Source: CAYNRQ01 sp964399875 (lineage in GTDB: Archaea > Aenigmatarchaeota > Aenigmatarchaeia > QMZP01). Taken from it: 32,011 nucleotides of DNA. Below, piece by piece: positions 9,467 to 16,937 of the stretch. The stretch covers positions 1 to 32,011 of the forward strand of contig CAYNRQ010000006.1 of assembly GCA_964399875.1 (NCBI GenBank). Reading direction: 5' to 3'. The notes beneath the pieces are model-generated. The model worked only from the letters and a program-made list of their open reading frames with translations. It did not search any database and was not told where the DNA came from. The translations under genes and the position numbers were made by a program. Positions within the stretch are counted from its first letter, which is position 1. The number at the start of each line of letters is the position of its first letter.

Positions 9467-9927
9467 AAATCTCCTTATATAAATATAGATTTAATTAAAA
9501 ATAAAAACAGTTTTATACTGCCATAGAATCAAATCTTTTTCCGCAAATGTCATATCCTGGCATCCCACCCATGGGCGATCTTCTGGTTATAGTCAGAAAC
9601 TCAATAATACCCCATCAGTGTATATTTTAGCCCATGTTTTTCTTCCTTCTATGAATCTGGTTCTCAGCATGAATCATATAACATGTATTCATGTAATTGT
9701 ACTTCTGCTAAAGCCTAACATTAATACTCATTTGCCCATATGCCTTTGCTTCAGGTTTTGTTCTGTTGCCTCTTTCGCATAACCATGAAACATCTCGGGA
9801 TTAGCAGAAGTGTATTGCTTTCCCCACATCAGGCACTCTTTTAAGCATTCTAATGGCGTGGCAGAAGGGTTTATAGCATCTTATCTGTTCATGAGCAACT
9901 GGCCATAACAGTCTAATTAACGGAAAA
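9467..9927. other. Gene-free gap between cysS and the L35Ae gene
   Basis: This is the longest stretch without a convincing gene. At its left edge is the cysS leader (TATA-like TTTATATA then AAGGAGA). The centre contains an 11-base inverted repeat and has a base composition like the neighbouring genes rather than the AT-rich spacers. Two short open stretches on the minus strand (about 50 codons, near 9740-9890) and a 27-codon ORF on the plus strand from 9549 have no recognisable similarity. A decayed gene or a small structured RNA is possible. I saw no RNase P RNA, SRP RNA or C/D-box pattern. Confidence 0.4.
9701..9811. repeat. Inverted repeat in the 9.5-9.9 kb gap
   Basis: ACTTCTGCTAA at 9701-9711 is the exact reverse complement of TTAGCAGAAGT at 9801-9811. 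The arms are 89 bases apart and neither lies in a gene. They could close the stem of a structured RNA or be the ends of a small dead element; the flanks give no target duplication that I can see. Confidence 0.45.
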
Positions 9928-9935
9928 TTTATATA
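9928..9935 (+). promoter_or_regulatory. TATA box of the L35Ae gene
   Basis: TTTATATA lies 23-30 bases before the ATG at 9958, with no Shine-Dalgarno between them, which fits a leaderless archaeal transcript. Confidence 0.6.
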
Positions 9936-9957
9936 CCTTTATGTGTAAATTGGGTAT

Positions 9958-10260
9958 ATGGCAGAAAAAAAGAAAACCAAAAGTGTAGCAAAGCAAAAAG
10001 CGATTATTCTGAACTTTAGAAGAGGAAGGCATACACAGAGAACGAACCAGTTTCTGTTAGCCATAGATGGGGTTTTCTCCAGGGCAATGGCCAGCCAGTA
10101 TATAGGTAAAAAAGTGGTCTGGAAGAGCTCTGGTGCAAGCAGGAAGGAAATTCATGGAAAGATAACACAGCCTCATGGAAACAACGGTGTGCTCCGCGCA
10201 AGATTCTCAAGAGGCCTTCCAGGAACAGTTTTGGGAACCAGGGTAGACGTTCTAGAATAG
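9958..10260 (+). CDS. rpl35ae: Large-subunit ribosomal protein L35Ae (eL33)
   Basis: This 100-residue basic protein is the archaeal/eukaryotic ribosomal protein L35Ae, a small beta-barrel component of the 50S subunit. The family pattern is clear: AIILNFRRGRHTQRTNQFLL, then the segment A.QYIGKKVVWKS, then GKITQPHGNNGVLRARFSRGLPG with a closing LGTRVDVLE. A short lysine-rich extension (about 14 residues) precedes the conserved core. It has its own promoter and is not in a ribosomal operon here; the next gene on the same strand is a transporter with its own AT-rich promoter. L35Ae is absent from bacteria, so it is one of the firmest indications that this is archaeal DNA. Confidence 0.95.
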   Translation: MAEKKKTKSVAKQKAIILNFRRGRHTQRTNQFLLAIDGVFSRAMASQYIGKKVVWKSSGASRKEIHGKITQPHGNNGVLRARFSRGLPGTVLGTRVDVLE

Positions 10261-10292
10261 TTTAATATAAGAAAAAATCCAAAAATATATAC

Positions 10293-11441
10293 ATGCCGCT
10301 GCGTATTTTTCACAACATACACAGAGTATTCAAGATAAGAAGCGAGTTGGAAGAGGTTTATATTAATCTTGTCATGCAGTCATTTTCCATAGCCCTTATA
10401 GGAATATTCATTCCCATATTTCTTCTCAAAGTCGGTTTCAGTCTTAATCTTGTTATAGTTTATATGATCATTACATGGACTTCCTTTAGCGTTTTTATTC
10501 CTGTCTCTGCAAAGATGTCATCCATGCTGGGGGTCAAGCACACAATCCTCTTGAGCGTTCCTGTGCTGATATTGTTTTTTCTTTTGCTCCTTGTAATTCC
10601 GGGCATTAACCCAGATTTTTTATACATGGTTGGTATTGCCTACGGCATACAGCAGGCCATGTACTGGATACCCTTACATTCAGAATTTATAAAAAATACA
10701 GATAAGATCCATGAAAATGAAGAAATAGGAAACCTGATAGCCCTGCCCAAGATTGCAGCCATAATTGCTCCAATAATAGGCGCACTGATCCTTCAAAACC
10801 TGGGCTTTAATTTTTTATTTATAATAGTAATATTCTTGCTTATACTGTCTGTTTGGCCTTTGTTTTTAACAAACGATTATAAAGGAAACTTCAGATTCAA
10901 GCTAAAGGATATAGAATTTGGTCTGGAAAGAAACCTGTCCTTGGGTTATTTGCTGAACGGCATACTCTTTATATCAGAAGCCCTGATGTGGCCCGTTTTT
11001 ATATATGAAAAATTTGGAAACCTGCTCTATATAGGTATAGCAACCGCAGTATGCGGTGTTGGTATAGCAATCTTTACCCTGTTTATAGGCAGGTTTGGTA
11101 AAAGATTCAACCACAGAAGACTTCTTTGGATAGGCGCCCTTATCTATTCTGTTACATGGTTTGCTAGATTATTCGTAACAACAGCAATGGAAGTATTTTT
11201 GCTCTCGTTCCTTGGAGGAATGTTCGCAACAATAATCCATTTAACAATGTATGTGTCCTTTACTGGTTTTGCAAGAAAGAGAAATGAGGTTGCCTGCAAT
11301 GTTTATAGAGAATTCTGGCTCAGTGTAGGAAGAATATCCTCACTTGTTTTTCTGTTTTTTGTCATCCACAAATTCATTTTTGCATTCTTATTAGCAGGCT
11401 TTGTCTCTATTTTTTACCTTTTTGTAAGACTTAATAGATAA
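10293..11441 (+). CDS. Major facilitator superfamily-like transporter
   Basis: This 382-residue protein has about twelve hydrophobic helices in two halves split by a short charged segment (NDYKGNFRFKLKDIEFG, about residues 193-209), like an MFS permease. The N-terminal 25 residues are cytoplasmic and basic. Helix 5 contains GIQQAMYWIPLHSEF, and IALPKIAAIIAPIIGALI follows with the glycine/proline pattern typical of MFS helix 5-6. No substrate signature is visible. TTTAATATAA at 10261-10270 is placed about 23-32 bases before the ATG and is a likely TATA box, so it is probably transcribed separately from the L35Ae gene. Confidence 0.8.
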   Translation: MPLRIFHNIHRVFKIRSELEEVYINLVMQSFSIALIGIFIPIFLLKVGFSLNLVIVYMIITWTSFSVFIPVSAKMSSMLGVKHTILLSVPVLILFFLLLLVIPGINPDFLYMVGIAYGIQQAMYWIPLHSEFIKNTDKIHENEEIGNLIALPKIAAIIAPIIGALILQNLGFNFLFIIVIFLLILSVWPLFLTNDYKGNFRFKLKDIEFGLERNLSLGYLLNGILFISEALMWPVFIYEKFGNLLYIGIATAVCGVGIAIFTLFIGRFGKRFNHRRLLWIGALIYSVTWFARLFVTTAMEVFLLSFLGGMFATIIHLTMYVSFTGFARKRNEVACNVYREFWLSVGRISSLVFLFFVIHKFIFAFLLAGFVSIFYLFVRLNR

Positions 11442-11531
11442 ACCCTTTTATTTATTCTTTCAAAAGATTAAGCAAAAGCTTTATTCAGTGGCTCAGATTA
11501 AATCATGTAATTAAATAATCAAGGTGTTTTC

Positions 11532-12776
11532 ATGAAGATATCCATAATCTCGGATTTCCATTTTGGTTTCGGGTCAGGAACAGAAAGAGAAAATGATCCA
11601 TTTGAATCAGCAGAAGAGGCCTTTGAGAAGGCCTTGGACTCTGATATTATCCTGATAGCAGGAGATATTTTTGATACAAGGTCTCCTGGAACAGAAACCT
11701 TAACAAAAGCCATGGAACTCTTCATAAAACCCCTCATCACATCAAGCGAAACCAGGCTCGTGAAGGGAATAAACAAGAATATTGAAAAAGTGCTGCCCAT
11801 GGGCCTGTCAGGCATACCTATGGTTGCTATACACGGTACACACGAGAGAAGGGTCAAGGGATTCCTCAACCCTGTAGAAGCCTTGGAAAGGGCTGGATTC
11901 ATCATTTATCTTCACTGCAATGGTGCTGTTTTCCAGAAAGGAGAGGAAAAGGTATGCATTCAAGGCATGTCTGGTGTGCCTGATCAGTATTCAGAAACCG
12001 TTTTAAAGAACTGGAACCCCAGACCATTTCCTGGCTGTTTCAATATCTTCATGCTCCACCAATCTGTTTCCCCATTCCTGAAAGTGGCCCCCCACACAAT
12101 AGATATAAACAAGCTTCCCGGAGGATTTAATCTTTATATCTGCGGCCACATACACAAACCAGAGCATTCTGTTTACAGTAATGCCCCTTTCCTGATACCC
12201 GGTTCTCTTGTACCAACACAATTAACCAAGGAAGCAACCCAGCCAGTAGGGTTCTGGCAGATCGAAACAAACCCGCTTAAAATAGATTTCATAGAGCTTG
12301 AGAATCAGAGGAGATTTTATTATGAAGAGCTGGAAAACCCAACCACGGAGAATATAGAAAACAAGATAAAAACAATACTAGAAAAGCAACATAAAAAGAA
12401 ACCCCTGATAAGAATAAACATATCAGGAAAAACAGCAGCTCCCTTGAACGAAATAAAAACAAAGTTTGAGAACAAGGCCATGATATTCTTCAAAAAGGAA
12501 CCGGATAAAAAAGAACACAGTGAAAAAACCAAGACCCTGGAGGAACACAAGCTTTCTGTCCAGGAGCTTGGTAAAAAACTTCTGGAAAAGAACCTGAAGG
12601 AACTAAAACTGGATCCAGGCACATTCGAAAATATTTTCGAGCTACTTCTGGAGAAAAAACACGATGAGGCCTTGGAATTTCTGAAGAAGAATATGGAGAA
12701 AGAACAAAAAGAGTCTTCCAAAAAGCATAGAGAAGAAACAGAGGGAAAAGAACCGGGAAGGTTCCTAGGAAATTAA
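11532..12776 (+). CDS. mre11: Mre11/SbcD-like DNA repair nuclease
   Basis: This 414-residue protein is an Mre11-type nuclease, expected to trim DNA ends in double-strand-break repair. The phosphoesterase motifs are SDFHFG (D8, H10), AGDIFD (D45, D48), HGTHE (102-105), LHQS (H176) and CGHIH (H206, H208). The usual asparagine of GNH(D/E) is threonine here (T103), at a position that normally binds metal. A capping region follows and the last 100 residues are a lysine/glutamate-rich coiled coil where Mre11 proteins contact Rad50. No Rad50 gene is in the window. AAGGTG lies six bases before the ATG. gatC begins 28 bases downstream on the same strand. Confidence 0.85.
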   Translation: MKISIISDFHFGFGSGTERENDPFESAEEAFEKALDSDIILIAGDIFDTRSPGTETLTKAMELFIKPLITSSETRLVKGINKNIEKVLPMGLSGIPMVAIHGTHERRVKGFLNPVEALERAGFIIYLHCNGAVFQKGEEKVCIQGMSGVPDQYSETVLKNWNPRPFPGCFNIFMLHQSVSPFLKVAPHTIDINKLPGGFNLYICGHIHKPEHSVYSNAPFLIPGSLVPTQLTKEATQPVGFWQIETNPLKIDFIELENQRRFYYEELENPTTENIENKIKTILEKQHKKKPLIRINISGKTAAPLNEIKTKFENKAMIFFKKEPDKKEHSEKTKTLEEHKLSVQELGKKLLEKNLKELKLDPGTFENIFELLLEKKHDEALEFLKKNMEKEQKESSKKHREETEGKEPGRFLGN

Positions 12777-12804
12777 TTTAAATCACTCATTATAAAAAAC
12801 CTTT

Positions 12805-13086
12805 ATGATAGACAAGAAGACAGTCCAGAAGGTTGCAGATGTAGCCAGGATCAGTCTGAATGAAAAAGAGCTTAACAAATTCTCCAAGGATCTGGAGAAC
12901 ATCCTGAAGGCCTTTGAGGACATCCAGAAGCTGAACACGAAGAATGTCCAGCCAACCTTCCAGCCCATCGATGTTAAGAACGTCACAAGAGAAGATAAGA
13001 TAGAGCCATCACTAACCCAGGCAGAGGCTCTCAGGAACACTGAACAAAAAGAAAAAGGCTATTTTAAGGGGCCAAAGGCAGTATGA
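12805..13086 (+). CDS. gatC: Glu/Asp-tRNA amidotransferase subunit C
   Basis: GatC is the small stabilising subunit of the GatCAB complex, which converts Glu-tRNA-Gln or Asp-tRNA-Asn to the amidated form. The 93 residues match the family: the N-terminal helix TVQKVADVARISLNEKEL, then KDLENILKAFEDIQKLNT, the V(Q)PTF.P linker, and a C-terminal segment with the R.D and EAL motifs ending in YFKGPKAV. The length is normal and no frameshift is visible. The catalytic subunits gatA and gatB are not in this window, so the operon is broken up here. It follows the mre11 gene closely and may share its transcript. Confidence 0.93.
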   Translation: MIDKKTVQKVADVARISLNEKELNKFSKDLENILKAFEDIQKLNTKNVQPTFQPIDVKNVTREDKIEPSLTQAEALRNTEQKEKGYFKGPKAV

Positions 13087-13162
13087 CTTATTATGATATG
13101 AAAATGCTATTAAAAGGAAAATAACTGTTAGCAAACACACTCTTCTGAGTACAGACACAAAT

Positions 13163-13180
13163 GCAATATTGTAATATCGC
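13163..13180 (+). terminator. Hairpin between gatC and the RNase P gene
   Basis: GCAATATTGTAATATCGC can fold into a short hairpin (seven paired positions with one mismatch) in the gap between two convergent genes. The stem is AT-rich and has no long T-run after it, so a terminator role is only a suggestion. Confidence 0.25.
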
Positions 13181-13198
13181 TTGGAATATATATTATAA

Positions 13199-13900
13199 TC
13201 ACTCTACTTCCACACCAGGCATTATCCATTTGCTTCCAAGCCTTTTTCTGTTCTCTGTGATTATCCTGTCTGATATGGCCTGCTTTATTGCGGGAACCTG
13301 AAAGCCAAGGACTTTCCCAAAGGATATGAACTCAGAAGGAGCCCTAAGGTCCCAGGGAGACAATGCCCCTGATGTGATGACAAACGGGGATTTATACTTC
13401 TTTATGAGCTTTGCTGTTTCAATCAAAAAGGAGAGCAGTCTGGTTTTGTCTTTTTTGTAGGAGTAAAGAAAATCCCTGAAATCAAGGCCAAATGATACAT
13501 TATTCTCTGCAGCCAGCCTTGCCATTATGTGGTTTACTCCGGGATCTGTCCTAAGTCCCATTCTTGTACTCCCCCATGGATGAACAAGTATGTCCACTTC
13601 CGGTGTCTCAACAGCCTTTCTGTTCACCTCAAGATCACCGCCATACACAACAATAAGCTCAACCTGTTTCCTTACCTTCCCAACAACCTTTCTGAGATCT
13701 TCCGGTCTCTTGATCTTGACCTCGGCCCCCAAAACAATATCCAGGCCTTTTATGTTCCTAACACTTTCCCTGTATTTCCTCATCTCCTTCACAGGAAGAA
13801 CCAATCCAAGGCCTTTCCATCCAAGCTTCCCGGCAATATCCACAAACTTGTCCAGATCCTCTGAGTGTTCCAGCTGCACGCACAAATCATAATATGCCAT
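13199..13900 (-). CDS. rnp3: RNase P protein component 3 (p30)
   Basis: Rnp3 is the archaeal p30 protein of RNase P, which together with the RNA subunit removes 5' leaders from precursor tRNAs. The 233 residues fit a TIM-barrel-like polymerase/histidinol-phosphatase fold: N-terminal MAYYDLCVQ, then a core with GLGLVLPV, LGAEVKIKRPEDL, VVYGGDLEVNRKAVETPEVDILVHPW, and the C-terminal RAPSEFISFGKVLG and AISDRIITENRKRL. HPWGSTRMG(L) and GVNHIMARLAAENN are typical p30 sequences. It is monocistronic, converging on gatC. The doubly interrupted initiator tRNA about 4 kb away would be a substrate of this enzyme. Confidence 0.93.
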   Translation of the reverse strand: MAYYDLCVQLEHSEDLDKFVDIAGKLGWKGLGLVLPVKEMRKYRESVRNIKGLDIVLGAEVKIKRPEDLRKVVGKVRKQVELIVVYGGDLEVNRKAVETPEVDILVHPWGSTRMGLRTDPGVNHIMARLAAENNVSFGLDFRDFLYSYKKDKTRLLSFLIETAKLIKKYKSPFVITSGALSPWDLRAPSEFISFGKVLGFQVPAIKQAISDRIITENRKRLGSKWIMPGVEVE

Positions 13901-14094
13901 ATATTTTATTTGAATTAGTAAACTTTAAACTTTAACAGTCCCTTGTGGATTCAAGCAACAACCAAAAGAATAACTAACCAGATATTTCTTTAATATTTAT
14001 CAAGTGATTGAACCCCCAGAACTGCCTGAATAAATTCCGGAAATAGAGCCATCAAAAGACAATAAGCAATTTATCTCCTTTTCTAAATATTAAT

Positions 14095-14718
14095 ATGGAA
14101 CTGAAAGAAAAGAAAAATAACCTGATAAAACACCTTATAGAATCAGGATACCTCAAAACAGAAAAGGTAATAAAGGCCTTTAAAGATGTTCCAAGAGAGA
14201 ACTTCGTCCGGGCCGGGAATAAGAATTATGCTTATTCTGATACACCGTTATCTATTGGATTTGGCCAGACCATATCTGCACCGCACATGGTTGCTATAAT
14301 GACAGAACACCTAAAGCCAGAAAAGACAGACATTGTTCTTGAAGTGGGTGCAGGATCCGGCTATCAGGCAGCCATCCTGTCCGGACTTGTAATGAAGGTT
14401 TACACAATAGAGCTGGACCCCAATCTGGCAGAATTTGCAAAATCCAACCTAAAACATTCAGGTATAAAGAACGTAGAAGTCATTCAAGGCGATGGCTCCA
14501 GAGGTTATCCAGAAAAGGCCCCTTACGACAAGATAATAATCACCTGCGCCTGCCATGAAATACCAAATGCCCTGATAGATCAGCTAAAAACAGGCGGTAT
14601 TATAGAAGCCCCGGTAGGCAGTTCCTGGAGACAGGAGCTTATAGTAGCCATAAAAACGAAGAAAGGCCTTGAAGAAAAAAACTATGGCGGCTGTATTTTC
14701 GTTCCACTTAGACACTAA
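14095..14718 (+). CDS. pcm: Protein-L-isoaspartate O-methyltransferase
   Basis: Pcm methylates isoaspartyl residues in damaged proteins using S-adenosylmethionine, starting their repair to aspartate. The 207 residues match the usual length. The family signatures are PRENFV, SIGFGQTISAPHMVA (catalytic region), the SAM-binding LEVGAGSGYQAAIL, YTIELD (acidic end of beta 2) and QGDGSRGYPEKAPYDKIIIT. The C terminus is the short form that ends CIFVPLRH. Its last four bases overlap the end of a convergent AT-rich orphan gene. No obvious partner gene is nearby. Confidence 0.95.
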   Translation: MELKEKKNNLIKHLIESGYLKTEKVIKAFKDVPRENFVRAGNKNYAYSDTPLSIGFGQTISAPHMVAIMTEHLKPEKTDIVLEVGAGSGYQAAILSGLVMKVYTIELDPNLAEFAKSNLKHSGIKNVEVIQGDGSRGYPEKAPYDKIIITCACHEIPNALIDQLKTGGIIEAPVGSSWRQELIVAIKTKKGLEEKNYGGCIFVPLRH

Positions 14719-15503
14719 CCTCTTTTCATTCCATAAACTTGAGATATTAAAAGAATAGTGCCAGATAATAAAGACACACCAAGAGCTAAAAGAAGATTTT
14801 TCACTAACAGTATAAATTCATTTCTTGTAGTTAAGGTGAATGAATATTGATCCCCTTCGGATTCATTAATAAAATCCAAATATATTCTGTTACCAACTGT
14901 CTTTTTGTCTATTTCAACTCCATCTATATAATTAGCACAAGAACCAAAACAACTGTAACCTCTACCTAGATCCAGTATTACATGATCATTTGAATATAAT
15001 ACGATTTTATGATTATAAATGTTAAATACAGAATTTGGTTCTAAATCCATTGAAAAATTTACCAGGATTAATTTATTTTCTAGGGACTCAGAGAAGTTTG
15101 TTAAAGTAAGTTCAGTTGTATTTTCGTTATTATCTTTATAAAGCGTCTCATTTTTATATGTTAAATTTGATTTATTATTACAACCAACACCTTCACAATC
15201 AAATATTTGTATTTCTAGTGATTTTATTAATTTAGGGAAACGTAATTCTATTGCACCACTATTATATTCATTGTTAAATTTGAGTTTTATAGAACCATTT
15301 TTTGCTGTAAAATCATAATGAAGATTAAAATCATTTACATAAACCCTGCTCTCGAAATTATGAGCAGATAATTCAAAATTATATATCTCTCCACTATCAC
15401 CGAATTCATATAAAGAGCTGGAAATTAATAACATGAATAAACTAGATACCCCTAATATTGCTATTATATAATTTCTAACTTCTTCTTTACACTTGTCCGT
15501 CAT
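14715..15503 (-). CDS. Membrane-anchored protein of unknown function
   Basis: I do not recognise this 262-residue protein. It has one hydrophobic helix near the N terminus (about 11-31), an outward-facing domain of about 190 residues rich in asparagine and with many NxS/T sequons, four cysteines in two pairs (CEGVGC and CFGSC), and a second helix near the C terminus (about 233-255). It resembles a small two-helix surface protein with a beta-rich ectodomain. It is more AT-rich than the genes on either side and has no operon partner, which may mean recent arrival. Its stop overlaps the end of pcm by four bases. A complete, intact frame with clear topology supports it as a real gene. Confidence 0.6.
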   Translation of the reverse strand: MTDKCKEEVRNYIIAILGVSSLFMLLISSSLYEFGDSGEIYNFELSAHNFESRVYVNDFNLHYDFTAKNGSIKLKFNNEYNSGAIELRFPKLIKSLEIQIFDCEGVGCNNKSNLTYKNETLYKDNNENTTELTLTNFSESLENKLILVNFSMDLEPNSVFNIYNHKIVLYSNDHVILDLGRGYSCFGSCANYIDGVEIDKKTVGNRIYLDFINESEGDQYSFTLTTRNEFILLVKNLLLALGVSLLSGTILLISQVYGMKRG

Positions 15504-15540
15504 GGGTTTATTTTATATTTATATATTAAAAGAATTAATC

Positions 15541-16188
15541 TTATTCAGGCGCCGGTCCGGTCTTCATCATATCTGCTACAACCTTGCTTCCGCCACTAAG
15601 AACAGGATCCCCGTGCCCTGGCAATATCTTGTCTATCTTCATATTGCTCAGCCTTTCCAGAGAAGCATTCAGTGCGTCCGGATCCCCCCCAGGCATGTCA
15701 GTCCTTCCGACACCGTCAGCAAAGACAGTATCACCAGAAAATATGACCTTCTGCTTTTCATCATAAAGGCATATAGAACCGGGTGTGTGTCCGGGTGTGT
15801 GCACAACCTCAAGATTCATTCCGCCAACCTGTATTTTATCCCCGTCCTTAAGCTTTCTTTCCACAGGTCTTGCATGCAGTTTGCCGTCAAAGAAATCAGC
15901 CATGCTCTCCTCAATTTTTCCGTTTTCCAGGATGGGTGCATCCAGTTCATGCATGGCACAGGAAGCATTCAGGAAATAACCATTTCCTCCTATGTGGTCA
16001 AAATGGCCGTGTGTGTTCACAACCTGCTTTATATCCCCGAATTTTTTCTTTAGAATCTTTAAGACCTGGTGAAGCCTCGTAAAGTTAAACCCGGTTCCGG
16101 AATCAATAGCAGAATCACCGACAATGTAGATATTTGAGTCAATATCAGAAAGCTGGACAAGAACTATATCGCCTATTCTTTTAATCAT
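15541..16188 (-). CDS. Metallo-beta-lactamase-fold hydrolase, glyoxalase II type
   Basis: This 215-residue protein has the THGHFDHIGG motif (H60, H62, D64, H65), then a later HTPGHTPGS and FSGDTVFADGVGR, and a closing LPGHGDP. These are the metal-binding motifs of the glyoxalase II-like group, which hydrolyses thioesters or related esters; the substrate is not predictable. The C-terminal domain of true glyoxalase II is missing, so it is one of the shorter generic MBL proteins. An AAAGATG before the start could be a weak ribosome-binding site. It is followed by a 37-base gap to the orphan membrane protein, and sits after rnhB on the same strand. Confidence 0.85.
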   Translation of the reverse strand: MIKRIGDIVLVQLSDIDSNIYIVGDSAIDSGTGFNFTRLHQVLKILKKKFGDIKQVVNTHGHFDHIGGNGYFLNASCAMHELDAPILENGKIEESMADFFDGKLHARPVERKLKDGDKIQVGGMNLEVVHTPGHTPGSICLYDEKQKVIFSGDTVFADGVGRTDMPGGDPDALNASLERLSNMKIDKILPGHGDPVLSGGSKVVADMMKTGPAPE

Positions 16189-16213
16189 CTTTAATTATTG
16201 TATGCAAAATTAT

Positions 16214-16903
16214 TTATTTATTCTTTATCCTCTTGAACCAGGAAGTCAGTCTTTTTTGAAGTTTATCCTTCTTTATTCCATCAGCGGTTATCCATGTCTT
16301 CCTGACCACACCCTCAGGATAATCCCTGTTCTCCTCAAGCCATTCCTTAAGCCACTTGACTGTTATAGGATTAGAAGAATAACCAGGTCCGATATCCCCG
16401 TACTTCTTCTTCAGCTTTCTTATCTCTTCATCTCTCTCAACCTTGGCTATGATAGAAGCAGCACCAACAACAGGGTATTTATGATCGGCCTTGTGTTCAG
16501 ATATTATTTCCACACCATCACCAACCATCTTCTCAAGGATCTTTTTCAATCTCTCCGGATTAACATCAGGAGAATCCACATAAGCCTGGTGAGGACCAAG
16601 GTAGCTGATAACCTCAGCAAATTTCATGGCCTCAAGCCTGTTCAGATTTACACCCTGCTTCCTGTAATTATCTATCTTGCAGGGACCAACCTTGATGACA
16701 ATTATATCCTTGGCCAGCTTTTCAATCTCCTTAACCAGCCGTTCCCTCTTCTTTGCAGTCAGAAGCTTGGAGTCCCTGACACCCATCTTCCTTAACCTGT
16801 ACACATCTTCCTTGTCAAAAGATACGCCTGCCACAACCAGAGGCCCGATAACAGCTCCACGACCAGCTTCATCGAACCCCCCAACAAAAACTTTTTCTTT
16901 CAT
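16214..16903 (-). CDS. rnhB: Ribonuclease HII
   Basis: RNase HII cuts the RNA strand of RNA-DNA hybrids and single ribonucleotides embedded in DNA. The 229 residues contain the catalytic GGFDEAGRG (D11, E12) near the start, SKLLTAKKRERL, ADHKYPVVGAASIIAKVERD with the second-shell acidic residues, and GPGYSSNPITVKWLKE. A longer start (GTG at 16918) is open, but the TATA box TTATATTA at 16923-16930 lies about 20-27 bases before the ATG at 16903, which favours a leaderless message from that ATG. The gene is probably transcribed with the MBL gene 25 bases downstream. Confidence 0.94.
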   Translation of the reverse strand: MKEKVFVGGFDEAGRGAVIGPLVVAGVSFDKEDVYRLRKMGVRDSKLLTAKKRERLVKEIEKLAKDIIVIKVGPCKIDNYRKQGVNLNRLEAMKFAEVISYLGPHQAYVDSPDVNPERLKKILEKMVGDGVEIISEHKADHKYPVVGAASIIAKVERDEEIRKLKKKYGDIGPGYSSNPITVKWLKEWLEENRDYPEGVVRKTWITADGIKKDKLQKRLTSWFKRIKNK

Positions 16904-16922
16904 AGGTATAATTTGCACCCAA

Positions 16923-16930
16923 TAATATAA
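16923..16930 (-). promoter_or_regulatory. TATA box of rnhB
   Basis: TTATATTA on the minus strand is about 20-27 bases before the ATG of rnhB at 16903. Its spacing argues against the upstream GTG at 16918 as the start. Confidence 0.45.
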
Positions 16931-16937
16931 GAATTAG

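Noticed and set aside
9074..9526. 150-codon plus-strand open frame over cysS
   Set aside because: It is antisense to the N-terminal half of cysS, where HIGN and the zinc site are intact.
9549..9632. 27-codon open frame in the gap
   Set aside because: It is too short, with no promoter or ribosome-binding site and no recognisable sequence.
9467..9957. RNase P RNA, SRP RNA or C/D-box RNA in the gap
   Set aside because: Consensus elements of these RNAs are not visible; the CTGATGG and CTGA on the minus strand are too close for a C/D RNA.
11519..11905. 128-codon minus-strand open frame over the Mre11 gene
   Set aside because: It is antisense to well-conserved phosphoesterase motifs and has no similarity of its own.
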